A stretch of 56,270 bases of DNA. Origin: Gammaproteobacteria bacterium (GTDB lineage: Bacteria > Pseudomonadota > Gammaproteobacteria > Steroidobacterales > Woeseiaceae). The translations under genes were made by a program, and so were the position numbers. Numbering within the stretch: position 1 is the first letter of the stretch; every line of letters begins with the position of its first letter. The notes under the pieces are model-generated. The model did not search any database, was not told where the DNA came from, and was given only the letters and a program-made list of their open reading frames with translations. Shown piece by piece: positions 17,515 through 28,400 of the stretch. Location: positions 1 through 56,270 of the forward strand of contig JAACFB010000022.1 of the NCBI GenBank assembly GCA_009937615.1, in the 5' to 3' direction.

Positions 17515-20076
17515 TCAACCGGCGTACTGATCAAGAAATGCCAGCAGCGCCTCTCGCTCGCGTTCCCGTCGGCCGATACAGGTCTTAAGACTTTCGCTCG
17601 CTTTTGAGAGGCTCTCGGCATATTTCTCTCCGCGACTTCCGAAAAATTCCTGCATCAGCTGCAGGTTGGCGTCGGTGCAGATGCCGATCAGTCGCTCCGG
17701 CAGCAGCGCGTGCTGGTACTGCGGGATCTTCGCTTCGAGCGCGTCAAGATTGTTGCCCAGCCAACCATAGATAGTGGCGTGGTCATCGAGTATGTCGGCG
17801 TAGGCCCCGATGCCCCGGATCGCATCGCCCGCCTGCACCGCGGCAGACAGCAGGAAATCGAAATGCCGCTCTATAATTTTCGAATTTTGAAAGTAAATTG
17901 AAGAAAGAATCGCCGACTTTTGCCGCGCTGACCTGGAGCCGAGATACGTTTCGATATAGTCCTCGTAGCGGCCGCCATCGTCGGCCAGCGCAGTGACCCG
18001 CAGCGCCTCGCGGCCGACATCCGAATTCACGGCGCCAGGTGACGAAAGATAACGCTCGGCAACATCGGCGGCAGAATTACGCACCGCCGAGTCATGGCCG
18101 TATTCTCCGAGCAAGCGGACCAGCGCAGGCCGCATTTGCAGCATGGCTTCACTGTCGCCCGGGCGCGCCTCGAAACCCATGATCGCGTAACGATCGACGA
18201 GACTCTCGTCGATGAATCGCCCAAACAGGTCGGCGCTAGACGAATCGATGAAATTATTGCCGATGGATTTAAGCTTCTGAAGCACAGGCAGCAGCACAAG
18301 CGGATGCGGTTCCGATAACAGCGCGTCTATCACATACAGGTAATCGCCGAGCGACAGCCGGCCGGCGTTCAGCAAGGCTTCGCTGTTGTCGAGCAGCGCG
18401 ATTTTTTCGCGGTCGGTCAGTTCGGCGGCATCGTCGACGAGCGAATAATATTGTTGCGGTGCGGTCTGCCAGCGAAAGTATCCGTTCGCCCCTGCGTCCG
18501 GCATTATCCAGTCGGCGTTTTCGGGAAGGTCGATGCGGCCCGCCTCTTCTTCGAGCAGGAAAAACGTCTCACGGATCTTGCCGTCCTGCTTGTACTTGAT
18601 GTTCAGCGGCACCTGCCACTGCAGGTCCGGCGCATCGAGACCGTACGGCACATAGCGCTGCTGGCTTACGTTGCCGTCGGCGTTGATATCCACAACTGGG
18701 AAGCCGGGCTGATTGAAGTACCCGGTTGCAATGCTCCCGACGTCAGTTCCAGCAACAGCAGAAATGGCGCTCCAGAAATCGACATCCGTCGCATTACCCC
18801 AGGCGTGCTTGTTCAGATAGTGCTGAACGCCCCGGCGCCAGGTCTCGTGGCCAACGTAGTCCTCGATCATGCGCAGGACCGTGGCGCCCTTGCTGTAATT
18901 CAGGCCGAGATTCGAAAAAATCTCCTGCTCGTTTCGGACCGGCCGTCGTATCGCCGTTGACGTCGTACGCTGGTCGGTCGCGAAAGCACTGATCTGCGGC
19001 AGCCTGAGCTCTACTTCGAACTGCGGATAGACACGCCCGAGCGCATACTGTGACCACCACGTAGCGAATGCCTCGTTTAGCCACAGATCGTCCCACCACG
19101 CCATCGTCACGAGGTCGCCGAACCAGCTGTGCGCGACTTCGTGGGCAATGATACCGAGCGTCGTAACCGCCATCTGGCCTTGCGCTTTGTCGCCGACCAG
19201 CAGCAGGTCGGTCCGGAACGTCATCAGGCCCGGGTTCTCCATGGCGCCGAACGCGAATTCCGGCACGGCAACAAAGTCGAGTTTGCGGTAAGGATACGGA
19301 GTGCCCATGTAGTCTTCGAGCGCCTCTAGAATCCTCGGCGTCTCGCGCTGAACGAAGCCGACCTCGCCGGCATGCCCTTTCGGCGTATAGACATAGCCCG
19401 GCACCGACATGCCTTTGATGCGAGCACGATCGAGCGGCCCCAAAGCGTAGGCGATCAGGTAACTCGGTATCGGCTTGGTCGGCAGAAACTCGACCCGCTG
19501 CCAGCCATCATCGACACTACGTTCGGCGACCGGCGTATTCGAGACCACCGTGTGCTCTGCCGGAGCGATGATGGTCATCGCATAGGGTATCTTGAAAGCA
19601 GGCTCGTCGAAAAGCGGCATCGCACGCCGCCCGTACATGGACTCGAACTGAGTAAAAATGTAGTCGTTGTCTTCGAACCTCACGCGATACATGCTCAATG
19701 CATCGGTCGAATGCCTGCCGCTGAATTCGATGGTGAGCTCGTACTGGCCCGCTCTGATCGGTTTACCATCGGCCAGCCAGCTGATTTCATAGTCGCCCGC
19801 CGTTGCCTCGAGATCGCGACTTTGCTCGCCGGAAGCCAGCGCGATCGACGCCAGGTCGAGGCCAACCTGGTAGATGCCGATACGCTCCGCGTCGTCGTCG
19901 ACCTGCAGGCGGATAACGACCTCGCCGGAATATTCCGGCTGACCGGGGTCGATGCGCAGCTCGATTGTCTGCGATAGCGGCCTGATGCCCGGCGGCAGGC
20001 GGTAGTCAACCGGTTCCTGGCCAAAAACGCCGCTTGTCACCAGTAGCAGCGAAACACATGCAACAAATTCTCTCAT
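17515..20076 (-). CDS. exported M1-family metallo-aminopeptidase
   Basis: 853 residues. Residues 1-20 form a Sec signal (LLLVTSGVFGQ). The exopeptidase motif GAMENPG is at 277-283, the zinc motif HEVAHSW has His312, Glu313 and His316, and the third ligand is Glu335 in WLNEAFATWW. The C-terminal ~300 residues look like the ERAP1-like helical domain that closes over the active site. The enzyme should remove N-terminal residues from peptides in the periplasm. Close relatives are puromycin-sensitive/ERAP-type M1 enzymes rather than E. coli PepN. Next to two peptide importers, it may supply or trim their substrates (inference). It is divergent from the DUF427 gene. Confidence 0.94.
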   Translation of the reverse strand: MREFVACVSLLLVTSGVFGQEPVDYRLPPGIRPLSQTIELRIDPGQPEYSGEVVIRLQVDDDAERIGIYQVGLDLASIALASGEQSRDLEATAGDYEISWLADGKPIRAGQYELTIEFSGRHSTDALSMYRVRFEDNDYIFTQFESMYGRRAMPLFDEPAFKIPYAMTIIAPAEHTVVSNTPVAERSVDDGWQRVEFLPTKPIPSYLIAYALGPLDRARIKGMSVPGYVYTPKGHAGEVGFVQRETPRILEALEDYMGTPYPYRKLDFVAVPEFAFGAMENPGLMTFRTDLLLVGDKAQGQMAVTTLGIIAHEVAHSWFGDLVTMAWWDDLWLNEAFATWWSQYALGRVYPQFEVELRLPQISAFATDQRTTSTAIRRPVRNEQEIFSNLGLNYSKGATVLRMIEDYVGHETWRRGVQHYLNKHAWGNATDVDFWSAISAVAGTDVGSIATGYFNQPGFPVVDINADGNVSQQRYVPYGLDAPDLQWQVPLNIKYKQDGKIRETFFLLEEEAGRIDLPENADWIMPDAGANGYFRWQTAPQQYYSLVDDAAELTDREKIALLDNSEALLNAGRLSLGDYLYVIDALLSEPHPLVLLPVLQKLKSIGNNFIDSSSADLFGRFIDESLVDRYAIMGFEARPGDSEAMLQMRPALVRLLGEYGHDSAVRNSAADVAERYLSSPGAVNSDVGREALRVTALADDGGRYEDYIETYLGSRSARQKSAILSSIYFQNSKIIERHFDFLLSAAVQAGDAIRGIGAYADILDDHATIYGWLGNNLDALEAKIPQYQHALLPERLIGICTDANLQLMQEFFGSRGEKYAESLSKASESLKTCIGRREREREALLAFLDQYAG

Positions 20077-20205
20077 TCGATACCCTTATATTGCCGGCTT
20101 CCAGCCTGAATCCTTAGTAACCTTCTCATATTAATGCCTCGCACACCTGTCAGCCAGACAACAAAGTAGATTAACCTTGTGGCTGACGTAAGACAGGAAA
20201 AAAGA

Positions 20206-20715
20206 ATGTGGGACCATACCGGCAACCAGCGCCCGGACTTCGCGGTCGAACCCGGGCCCGGCCAGGAGTCGGTCTGGGACTACCCGCGACCGCCGGCGAT
20301 CAAGCCCGATAATCGGCTCGTCGAGGTCATGCACGGTAGCGCAGTGGTTGCCCGCACGCATTCGAGCTATCGCGTCATGGAGACAGCCAGTCCGCCCACC
20401 TTCTACATTCCGCCCGATGCAGTGGACTGGGATCAGCTCGTCAGTACCGGCGGCAGCTCGGTGTGTGAGTGGAAAGGTGCCGCGCATTACTGGGCGCTTG
20501 CGAGCGAACCCGAGACGCCTGTGGCGTGGACCTACCCTCGCCCGCGCGCGCGCTTCGAAAAACTCAAGGACTTCGTCTCCTTCTACCCGGGCCGTATCGC
20601 ATGCCTTGTCGACGGCGCCCATGTCGAGGCCCAGCCCGGGCGCTTCTATGGCGGCTGGATAACCGCGGATGTGGTTGGCCCTTTCAAGGGCGAGCCCGGC
20701 ACGGGGCACTGGTAA
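20206..20715 (+). CDS. DUF427 domain protein
   Basis: 169 residues from the ATG at 20206, which has AGGA about 8 nt upstream; an in-frame GTG at 20179 is an alternative. The family hallmarks are SVWDYPRPPAIKPD, VEVMHGSAVVARTHSSYRVMET, PPTFYIPPDAVDW, SSVCEWKGAAHYW and a closing FYPGRIACLVDGAHVEAQPGRFYGGW. DUF427 proteins are small beta-rich cytoplasmic proteins of uncertain role, often encoded near stress or detoxification genes. The amidase starts ~217 bp downstream, so an operon is possible but not shown. Confidence 0.88.
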   Translation: MWDHTGNQRPDFAVEPGPGQESVWDYPRPPAIKPDNRLVEVMHGSAVVARTHSSYRVMETASPPTFYIPPDAVDWDQLVSTGGSSVCEWKGAAHYWALASEPETPVAWTYPRPRARFEKLKDFVSFYPGRIACLVDGAHVEAQPGRFYGGWITADVVGPFKGEPGTGHW

Positions 20716-20932
20716 CGCCCGCCGCTCGCCCGGCCCAAGGTACGACCACGGCTGTCATTCTGAACAGCAAGGCAAGCACGAACACGTCCGGCCGGCAGCG
20801 CCGAAACCGCTCGGTCATGCCGCTAATCTCCGGCGACAGACCTGTCAGTGCCCGCGAAGCCGCCTGGCACGTCAGTGCCATGAAACGCCATTGGCGTTAA
20901 AATCTGCGGCTCGAACGGGCAAGGAAATCTAC

Positions 20933-22378
20933 ATGCGACTCGACGAATACACCCAGTATGACGCAACCGGGCTGAGTGCACTGGTCCGATCAGGCGAAGT
21001 ATCCCCCACCGACCTCGGGGCCGCTTTCCTCGCCGCGGTCGAGCGCGTAAACCCTGAGCTCAATGCCGTCATCGAGACATTTCCGGATCGGGCCGCGTCG
21101 GCATCTGGAAAACTGCCGGCCGACGCGCCGTTTGCCGGCGTGCCGTTCCTGATCAAGGACATCGGCGCCACCGAGCAAGGCACGCGCTGCGAATGCGGCA
21201 GCCGGCTCGCGGCCGGCTATGTCGCACTCGCCGATACCGACCTCACCCGGCAGTGGCGCGCGGCCGGACTCACCATCCTCGGCCGCACGACGACGCCCGA
21301 ACTCGGCTTTAGTTGCACGACCGAATCCGTGCTGTACGGCCCTACGTGCAATCCCTGGGATTCGACGCGCATGACGGGCGGTTCCAGCGGGGGCTCGGCG
21401 GCGGCGGTGGCTTCGGGCATCGTGCCTATTGCGCACGCCAATGACGCGGGCGGTTCGATCCGCAACCCATCCTCGTGCTGCGGCCTCGTCGGTCTCAAAC
21501 CGACGCGCGGGCGGACCACTCCGGGGCCGGGTTCGGCCGAAATACAGAGCGGTCTCGCGATCGAGCACGCGGTTTCACGCACGCTGCGCGACTCGGCCGC
21601 CCTGCTCGATGCAACCCAGGGCCGGGGCATCGGCGACCCGTTCACGATCGCCCCGCCATCGCATCCGTTTGTCGAACAACTCGGCTTCGAACCAGGGCGC
21701 CTTCGCATCGCGTTCACGACCCGGACCTGGACGGGCGATCCAGTCGACCCGGAGTACCGCGGCAAGGTCGAAGAAACGGCAAAGCTGTGCGAATCGCTCG
21801 GCCACCATGTCGAAGAAACCCGCCCCGAGTTCGACGCCGGGGCACTCGCCCGCGCCAATATTCAGGTCAAGGCGGCATCGAACGCCGCCTTCGTGGACTA
21901 TCTCGCCGCTGCGACCGGTCGCCTGCCTGGCGAAGAAACGCTTGAGCCGCCGATTCTCGACGCATACCACGTGGGCAAAGCGCTATCCGCCACCGAATTC
22001 CTCGCTGCGCAGGACGTGTTCAACACCGTGACGCGAACGGTCGGCCGGTTCTTTGAAAGCCACGACATCCTGATGACGCCGACCACGGCGCTGCCTGCCC
22101 AGCCGCTGGGAACTTACAGCAGCAACGTACCGGGCATGGGAATCTATGAGTGGGGAGAACGCATGTATTCGTTCGCCGCATTCACTCTGGTCTGGAACAT
22201 AACCGGGCTGCCCGCGATCTCGTTGCCGTTGCACATGCACAGCGCCGGCGTACCGATTGGCGTCCAGTTCGCCGGGCGTTTCGGTGCCGAAGGTACGTTA
22301 CTGCGTCTCGCCGCCCAGCTTGAAGCGGAATGTCCGTGGTCCGACCGCAAGCCGGCCATCTGGGCCGGGAACGAGTAA
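20933..22378 (+). CDS. amidase-signature family hydrolase
   Basis: 481 residues. The start is the ATG at 20933 after AAGGAAAT; longer in-frame starts read through non-coding-like sequence. The Ser-cisSer-Lys triad is complete: Lys75 in VPFLIKDIG, Ser151 in GGSSGGSAAAVASG, and Ser175 in DAGGSIRNPSSCCGLVGLKPTRG. It should hydrolyse an amide bond to a carboxylate and ammonia. The absence of GatB and GatC partners makes a GatA role unlikely; it resembles stand-alone amidases of the 6-aminohexanoate-cyclic-dimer hydrolase/indoleacetamide hydrolase type. No signal peptide is seen. Confidence 0.92.
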   Translation: MRLDEYTQYDATGLSALVRSGEVSPTDLGAAFLAAVERVNPELNAVIETFPDRAASASGKLPADAPFAGVPFLIKDIGATEQGTRCECGSRLAAGYVALADTDLTRQWRAAGLTILGRTTTPELGFSCTTESVLYGPTCNPWDSTRMTGGSSGGSAAAVASGIVPIAHANDAGGSIRNPSSCCGLVGLKPTRGRTTPGPGSAEIQSGLAIEHAVSRTLRDSAALLDATQGRGIGDPFTIAPPSHPFVEQLGFEPGRLRIAFTTRTWTGDPVDPEYRGKVEETAKLCESLGHHVEETRPEFDAGALARANIQVKAASNAAFVDYLAAATGRLPGEETLEPPILDAYHVGKALSATEFLAAQDVFNTVTRTVGRFFESHDILMTPTTALPAQPLGTYSSNVPGMGIYEWGERMYSFAAFTLVWNITGLPAISLPLHMHSAGVPIGVQFAGRFGAEGTLLRLAAQLEAECPWSDRKPAIWAGNE

Positions 22379-22536
22379 AGAACAGCCGACTGCCGAGCCG
22401 TGCAAATGAGCCCGACCCGTATCAGCTGGCGGGCACAGCTTCTTCGATCCGGATGCAGACCGGCTTCGCACCTTCATGAACTGCCCAGGTCATCGCATAC
22501 TCACGAATACGGTCGCGACAAGAACCTGTCCGCGCG

Positions 22537-23496
22537 CTAGCCGACGATCTTGCCGATTTCGGCCATGACCTCCGGCGTAAACCGGTCGACGAAATCCAGC
22601 GCCTTCATATTCTCGTGCACCTGGCTCACCCGGCTGGCGCCTGTCATAACAGTGCTGACGTACGGGTTCTGGAGGCACCAGGCCAGCGAAAACTGTGCGA
22701 GCGTCGCGCCCATGTCGCTGGCGAGAGGCTGCAGCGCGGCAACTTTCGCCAGCCGCTCGGGATTGGTCAGGCTGTCCCGGAGCCAACTCAGGCTCTCGAG
22801 CGCTCCGCGACTGTCGTCGGGAATACCGCCCTGGTACTTGCCGGTCAGCACCCCGGAAGCCAGCGGGCTCCAGATCGTTGATCCGTAACCGTGGTCCTTG
22901 TAGATGGGCTCATACTCAGGCGCAAAACGATGCTGCTCGAACAGGTTATAGACCGGCTGCTCGACGATTGGCTTGTGCAGATGATGACGCTCGGCGATAT
23001 CGAGCGCGCTCTGAATGTCAGCCGCCTCCCACTCCGAGGTGCCCCAGTAAAGTGCCTTGCCGCGCTCGATGATATTGTGCATCGCCCATACGGTCTCCTC
23101 GATTGGCGTCGTCGGATCCGCCCGGTGGCAGAACAGCAGGTCGACGTAATCCATCCCCAGGCGCTGCAAGGAGCCGTCGATGCCCTCGAGAAGGTACTTG
23201 CGGTTGAGCGTGTTGGTCTCATTGGGCTTGTCGTGGAGGCCCCAGAAAAGCTTGGTCGATATCAGGTAGCTTCCGCGGCGCCAGCCGAGCTTCCTGACAG
23301 CCGCACCCATGATCTCTTCGGACTTGCCGTGCGCGTAGGCTTCAGCATTGTCGAAAAAATTCACGCCGGCATCGTAGGCAGCCGCCATCATTTCGACCGT
23401 GGCATCGAGATCCACCTGGTTGTGAAAAGTGACCCAGGAACCGAGCGACAGTTCGCTGACCTGGAGCCCGGCCTTACCGAGATGGCGATAGTTCAT
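22537..23496 (-). CDS. aldo/keto reductase, Kv-beta/YghZ-like
   Basis: 319 residues. It begins [19 protein letters not shown]. The AKR tetrad is visible: Asp49 and Tyr54 in [16 protein letters not shown], Lys82 in STKLFWG, and a His in [10 protein letters not shown]. The remainder ([41 protein letters not shown]) matches AKR6/AKR14, the group of potassium-channel beta subunits and YghZ. These enzymes use NADPH to reduce aldehydes such as methylglyoxal. No channel subunit gene is near. It is a single gene on the minus strand, converging on the amidase. Confidence 0.92.
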   Translation of the reverse strand: MNYRHLGKAGLQVSELSLGSWVTFHNQVDLDATVEMMAAAYDAGVNFFDNAEAYAHGKSEEIMGAAVRKLGWRRGSYLISTKLFWGLHDKPNETNTLNRKYLLEGIDGSLQRLGMDYVDLLFCHRADPTTPIEETVWAMHNIIERGKALYWGTSEWEAADIQSALDIAERHHLHKPIVEQPVYNLFEQHRFAPEYEPIYKDHGYGSTIWSPLASGVLTGKYQGGIPDDSRGALESLSWLRDSLTNPERLAKVAALQPLASDMGATLAQFSLAWCLQNPYVSTVMTGASRVSQVHENMKALDFVDRFTPEVMAEIGKIVG

Positions 23497-23604
23497 TGTT
23501 CAGCCTGTTAGGTGTGAAACGGCAATGATAAGGATACTCACGGATTTCGCCATCCCTAATCAGCGTTGCCGACGCCTCGAAGCTCGTCCCGCCGCGCTGC
23601 AGCC

Positions 23605-24453
23605 CTACGCAACAACGTGATGCTCGCGCAATACCGCCAGGTATGTCTCGGGTTCGGGTCGAATGCGATAATTGTCGGTCTCGTGCTTCCACAGGATGCG
23701 TCCGCCCGTATCGGTGATGATGACCGTCGGCAAAACGGTCTCGCTGGCGTAGCCAAGAACCTGCATGCCCATCGGCAACCCGTGCGGACTGGCGATGCCT
23801 AGCACGCGCGCAGCCTGATTGTTTTCATCCGTCAAAAAATGAAAGGCGACATCGAATTTCTTGGCGAGCCTGGCCGTAAACTCGTGCGGCTGAGGCGATA
23901 TCAATGCGACCCTCACGCCCAGCGCCTGCAGCTGATGGTACTGAGCGACCAGCTCCTTGATTTGCGCCATGCACAATGGACACCAGTTACCGCGGTAGAA
24001 AACCCAGATAGTCGGCCTTTGCGTCAGCGACGCGGACGAAACCGGGTAACCCATGATGTCTTTTAGCTCGAACTCGGGCAGGAACCGCCCCACTTCTATC
24101 TGCCGGCTGTGGCGGTGCCTGAAGCCGGAATACCAGTAGGCGTAGACCAGGTAAGCGACAAGGCCGGCGAGCGCGAGTTCCATTGCGAGCTTGCTGCCCC
24201 CCTGCGTGTAACCCCAGGTTGCGGCAGCCACACCGGCGATACCCAGCACGATCAACGACGGAAAGCGGGCGCTCGTGCGCGCGGTGTTCCTGAACACCAT
24301 CAGCCAGCCGATAACTACAAGGAACGGTGCCGTCGTCAGGATGACGCCACCCCAGGCGATGACATCGCCAGAGATCCTCAGTTCGCGCACTGCGAAGCCC
24401 GTAATGATCATGGCCGCCATCATGTACGCACTGACGAAAATCGACTTAAGCAT
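23605..24453 (-). CDS. membrane-anchored redoxin (AhpC/TSA-like)
   Basis: 282 residues. Residues 1-110 contain about four transmembrane helices. From ~120 a thioredoxin-fold redoxin domain follows: FLPEFELKDIMGYPVSS, then WVFYRGNWCPLCMAQIKEL with Cys158 and Cys161, and RVALISPQPHEFTARLAKKF. CPLC after the FYRGNW motif is the peroxiredoxin-like AhpC/TSA pattern. The domain could act as a thiol peroxidase or as a disulfide reductase at the membrane; topology decides which, and I cannot fix it. It is the last gene of a minus-strand operon, 12 bp after the multi-helix membrane protein, and probably works with it. Confidence 0.82.
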   Translation of the reverse strand: MLKSIFVSAYMMAAMIITGFAVRELRISGDVIAWGGVILTTAPFLVVIGWLMVFRNTARTSARFPSLIVLGIAGVAAATWGYTQGGSKLAMELALAGLVAYLVYAYWYSGFRHRHSRQIEVGRFLPEFELKDIMGYPVSSASLTQRPTIWVFYRGNWCPLCMAQIKELVAQYHQLQALGVRVALISPQPHEFTARLAKKFDVAFHFLTDENNQAARVLGIASPHGLPMGMQVLGYASETVLPTVIITDTGGRILWKHETDNYRIRPEPETYLAVLREHHVVA

Positions 24454-24465
24454 GTCGCGGCTCCA

Positions 24466-25041
24466 TTAGTCGGCGCGCAATACGCTGAACTGGGCCAGTT
24501 GGATGTAGCTCATCAGGGCAAAAAAGATGAACCCCCAGACCGCGTGATAGATGTGATTCTTGACCTTGGCTCCAATCAGCGAACCAACGATAACCGTCAC
24601 CCAGGTCACCGTGTGCATGATGCCCAGTGCCGTCAGCCCGACACTCAGTTTCCAGCGCGTATCGACGATGTCGATGAGCATCGTAATTACCAACAGGAGG
24701 TAGAAGACCCGGCGGTTGTCCATGTAGACGGTCCGGAAATCGACCTTGCCGCGATGATCGGTCGGGTACAGCACCGCGCACAGCAGGTACAGGCAAATCG
24801 CGTAAATCAGCACAAAAAAGAACAACAACAGCTGCCATTCGCTGACGGCGCTCCAGCGCCAGACGAACCACCAGAAGAACACGATGAACTGGAAGACATT
24901 CCAGGTCCACAGCAGGTGCACCCAGTAGGGTTTATAGAGATCTGGCGCCGTGAAGAAGCTTGCGACACCGCGCAGCAGGTGCACAATGCCGAGGCCGGCG
25001 ATGACGGAAATCAGGACGACGACGTATTCGAACTGGGACAC
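24466..25041 (-). CDS. uncharacterised multi-pass membrane protein
   Basis: 191 residues, about six transmembrane helices, rich in Trp and Phe (FIVFFWWFVWRW). I do not recognise a named family. Features seen: an N-terminal helix VVLISVIAGLGIVHLL, charged loops YPTDHRGKVDFRTVYMDNRR and GAKVKNHIYHAVW, and no cysteine pair for redox work. The gene sits between the DUF3012 lipoprotein (22 bp upstream) and the redoxin (12 bp downstream), so the three are likely one transcript. It could be a partner or scaffold of the redoxin. Confidence 0.75.
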   Translation of the reverse strand: MSQFEYVVVLISVIAGLGIVHLLRGVASFFTAPDLYKPYWVHLLWTWNVFQFIVFFWWFVWRWSAVSEWQLLLFFFVLIYAICLYLLCAVLYPTDHRGKVDFRTVYMDNRRVFYLLLVITMLIDIVDTRWKLSVGLTALGIMHTVTWVTVIVGSLIGAKVKNHIYHAVWGFIFFALMSYIQLAQFSVLRAD

Positions 25042-25063
25042 GGTTGATACTCCTCAGCGAAGT

Positions 25064-25261
25064 CTATTCGTCCTGGTCCTCGTAGGTCTTAAAGACGCAG
25101 TTTTTTGCAAACTCTTTCGCATCGTTTGTCGACCAGTCGCCTTTCGGCGTGTCCACCATTTTTTCGCACCAGGCATCGCTGCCAACTTCCGGCTCGCAGC
25201 CGCTCTGCAGCACGGTGAGCAGCAGGACGGACAAGATGGCTGCTATTCTCCTCATTAGCAC
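25064..25261 (-). CDS. small DUF3012-type lipoprotein
   Basis: 65 residues with a signal ending LLTVLQSGC, the lipobox. The mature part carries EVGSDAWCEKM, PKGDWSTNDAKEFAKNCVF, which is the DUF3012 pattern with two conserved cysteines. These small lipoproteins are of unknown function and are found in marine gammaproteobacteria, which agrees with the proposed source. It is the first gene of the three-gene minus-strand operon ending at 23605. Confidence 0.8.
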   Translation of the reverse strand: MLMRRIAAILSVLLLTVLQSGCEPEVGSDAWCEKMVDTPKGDWSTNDAKEFAKNCVFKTYEDQDE

Positions 25262-25356
25262 AATCCTCGACGCAATCGACCGGAAGAATTTGCCGGCAGG
25301 CTTATTATGAGCCCGGATGCGTCGGTTTGGCCAATCCCGATAACGACCATGATACG

Positions 25357-25397
25357 GTCAGACTCTTTTTCGGACTCTCGTCGAAAAAGAGCCTGAC
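25357..25397. terminator. long stem-loop between the M36 protease and the DUF3012 operon
   Basis: A 16-bp stem, GTCAGACTCTTTTTCG at 25357-25372 against CGAAAAAGAGCCTGAC at 25382-25397, has a single mismatch and a 9-nt loop. It lies ~50 bp downstream of the M36 stop and upstream of the DUF3012 gene on the same strand, so it probably ends the protease transcript. Confidence 0.6.
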
Positions 25398-25447
25398 ACC
25401 CTTGTCGTTTGCTGAAAAATGGAGTTGCCCCCTGCTTTCATGTCTCG

Positions 25448-28400
25448 CTAGGGCGGCGCGGTCAGCGTAATAGAAATTGGCGGATCGTCATACGTGTCAT
25501 TCGGCGTGCGCGTGACGTTCGTCACGGTGAAGTCGACCGACGACGTGCTCAGCCTGAGGTTCGGCTTCTTGACGGTACATTCGCCGTTGCTGTCGGTCGT
25601 GCATTCGCCACCGCCGCTCTCCCCATTACTCCAGGCTCCACTGACCACGGCACCTTCAACGCGATTGCCGGTGCCGCTTTCCACAACGGTGATACGAGCG
25701 ATCGCGTCCCACCGGTTACGTCGATTGCTGGGCGCAGACTCATCTGCCAATGAAGAGACAGTCATGTCGATGATTGTCGGCGGCAGCGGCGTGCCGCCTT
25801 CAGTCACCGACAGATAGTCGACGTACAACGTTGCATTATTGTTGTTCGTCGGCGTTCGGTCGCCGTCGATGGCTTTAATATAGAAAGGCCCGGGCCCTTG
25901 GTCCGCTATGGCCTCGCTGATGTCATTGGCGCTGGACGGGCTCGTCACCGTGTAGAACCAGGTGTAGTTCGAATTATCCGAAGAATAAGAGAAGCGAATT
26001 TCGTCGCCTTCAGTGACTGGCTCGACCACCCAGGCGTTCGCGTTGATCTTGAGCCCACTGCCCGACTGCAGCTGGAATACCCAGGTATGCTCCAGGCCGT
26101 CGTGCCGATCGGAAGGCTTGCCGCCCTGGTGCTGCTCGGTGATCTCCTGGATAAATCCGCCGTCTGCCTGGGTGTCGAGATAGCTACCGGTCACAACGCC
26201 CGTGCCCGGCAGCTCGCTCGTCGCGACCACGTCCACGGTCGCGTTGGGGTCATTGACTGCGATCGACAAGTCCACGGTGACCAGGTTGTTGTCGCTGTCG
26301 TTGCTGGAAACGCACAGGGCACCGCTGTCCACAAAGCCGGGGGCCAACCCGTTCGAGCTGAAGGTTACATCGACCGTTGTACCGGTTGCTGCCGCCAGCG
26401 TACCGCTCGTCGCGGACGCGCTTACCCAGGTATCACCGCTGTCAGGCTTCGCGCAGTCTCCTGAGGACGCCCAGTCGATACCCCAGGTCAACTCCGCGCC
26501 GCCGTTGTTGTCGATGGCAAGCGTCTGCACCAAAGTTACATCGGGATCCTGACTCGCAGACAGACCAAGAGGGCTTACGGCGATTCGCGGTACCGGCGGT
26601 CCCTCTACCGGCATAATGAATGTCTTCACCGTGGAGCAGTCGCTGTCACCTTCGGCAGCTGACACGCAGGTCTGGCTGGACAACAGCGCGTCGTCGAGAA
26701 TCTCGACATCGTCGATATACCAGCCGACACCGCCGACCAGGCCATCTGTCGCCATGCGAAACCGAATCCGCGCCGTATTCGAGCCGCCGGCATAGCTGCC
26801 GAGGTCGATGAGGGTTTCAACGTACCCGCCACTGGTCCCGGAAAAGGCCTTGCGATCGCTAATGGCGCTGTCAGGGTTGGTGTTGATAACACTGTTGTAA
26901 CCGTTCTGGAACATGTCGTTACCCAGGTCCGTCCAGGCTCCGCCGTTAACGGAAATCTCTACGACGCCGCCATCCCAGGCCGCCTCGGTGTCGTAGCTAT
27001 GCCAGAATCTGAGAACCGAGGTGTCGCTGATCGCGACCGGATTCGAAAGTGTCAGGTACTGGTCGGTACTCGTCGCGATATCCGCGGCAAACCAGGCCGT
27101 CGTCGGGCTGCGCGGCGCATCGGTGTTCAACGCCCAGTCGTCGTTACCGGCGCCTCTCGAGACGGTCCACAACCCTGCACCGTTTTCCACGTCGTCAGAC
27201 ATGAGTGCATACGAGGCCGACGAGTTGACGGCGACCTGGAACTCGCAGCTGGTGCTTGTGCCACTGGCCAGCGTGCCCAGCGGGAAAGTCACGGTCCCAC
27301 CCGATTCGCTGCCGCCACAGGTCGCGGATCCGGCAACGTAGCTCGCAAGCCCGGGGACTTCACTGGTTGCCGTGAGGTTCGTCAACAAACCGGTCGTGTT
27401 GTTGTCCACGAGCACTGAGTAGGTCAGGTTCTGACCCGCGTCGACGGGTTCGGGATCGGCCGTCACCGCGACAGACAGGATCTCCTGGCAAACCGAAGGC
27501 AAGTCGAAGGCCTGTACGCCGTCGCCGCGGCTGGATGAGCTACCCTGGTCGGCGCTGTAGCCCAGGCCACGTTTGGAGAACGCTTCCCAGATCAGGCACT
27601 GGTTTGCACCCGCGTTGTTATTCTGGTCGGCCAGCAGGATCGCATCGCGAGCATCCACGAAACCGGGCGAGCAGGGCTGAAGTTTCAGGCCGTCAACGAC
27701 GAGTTGCAGCGCAATGTTGTTGCCACCGCTGCCGTTATAGAGATCGGGATCAAATCCATACTGCCCGATTAGCGCCCAGGTCATTTCCCAGAGCATAGCG
27801 GCCCAGGTCGAACCCACGCCGTGCGGCACGGCCGCTGTTTTGATCGCGTCGTAGGTACGCGGATCGACACTCATATCCGTGCTGTAAGGGTAGTTCCGAA
27901 TGCCATCGCCGTTGGTTGGCTCGCCGAGTGCATAGGTACCGACACCACGCCGGTCCGTGCCGGCGTCGCTCGCTTCCATTGTCATCAGCACGGCAAAGTA
28001 GTCGCTCCAGCCCTCGCCGCCCTGCTCGGTGTTGCTCAGACAGGACGACGTGCCAGGGCCGCCGGTCAGGCGAATCGAAATGCCGTGGCCATACTCATGA
28101 ATCACGATGCCGTTGTCGAAATCGCCGTCACGGTCCGGGTTGGTCAGATTCCACAGGTACATCTGCATGCGGGGATTGCTGCCGTCGGGCGGCGTCGCAA
28201 AATTGGCGTTGTTGACGCCGCCACCGTCCTGTGCCTCGGCATTGACCGAGTCACTGCCGGCGCCACCCTTACCCCCGTTGTCTTCCTGGAAGTTACCGGC
28301 GGCCTCGTCGAAGCCGTACTGGTAAAGCACATCGTGGATAATGTTGTTCCAGTAAAAGAGATTGGTCACGGCAGCTTGCTGATAGGTCTCCGGACCTTGG

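Noticed and set aside
20669..20932. Longer N-terminus for the amidase from 20669
   Set aside because: The extra 88 residues overlap the DUF427 gene and read like random sequence, and the ATG at 20933 has its own AAGGAAAT site and the normal amidase start.
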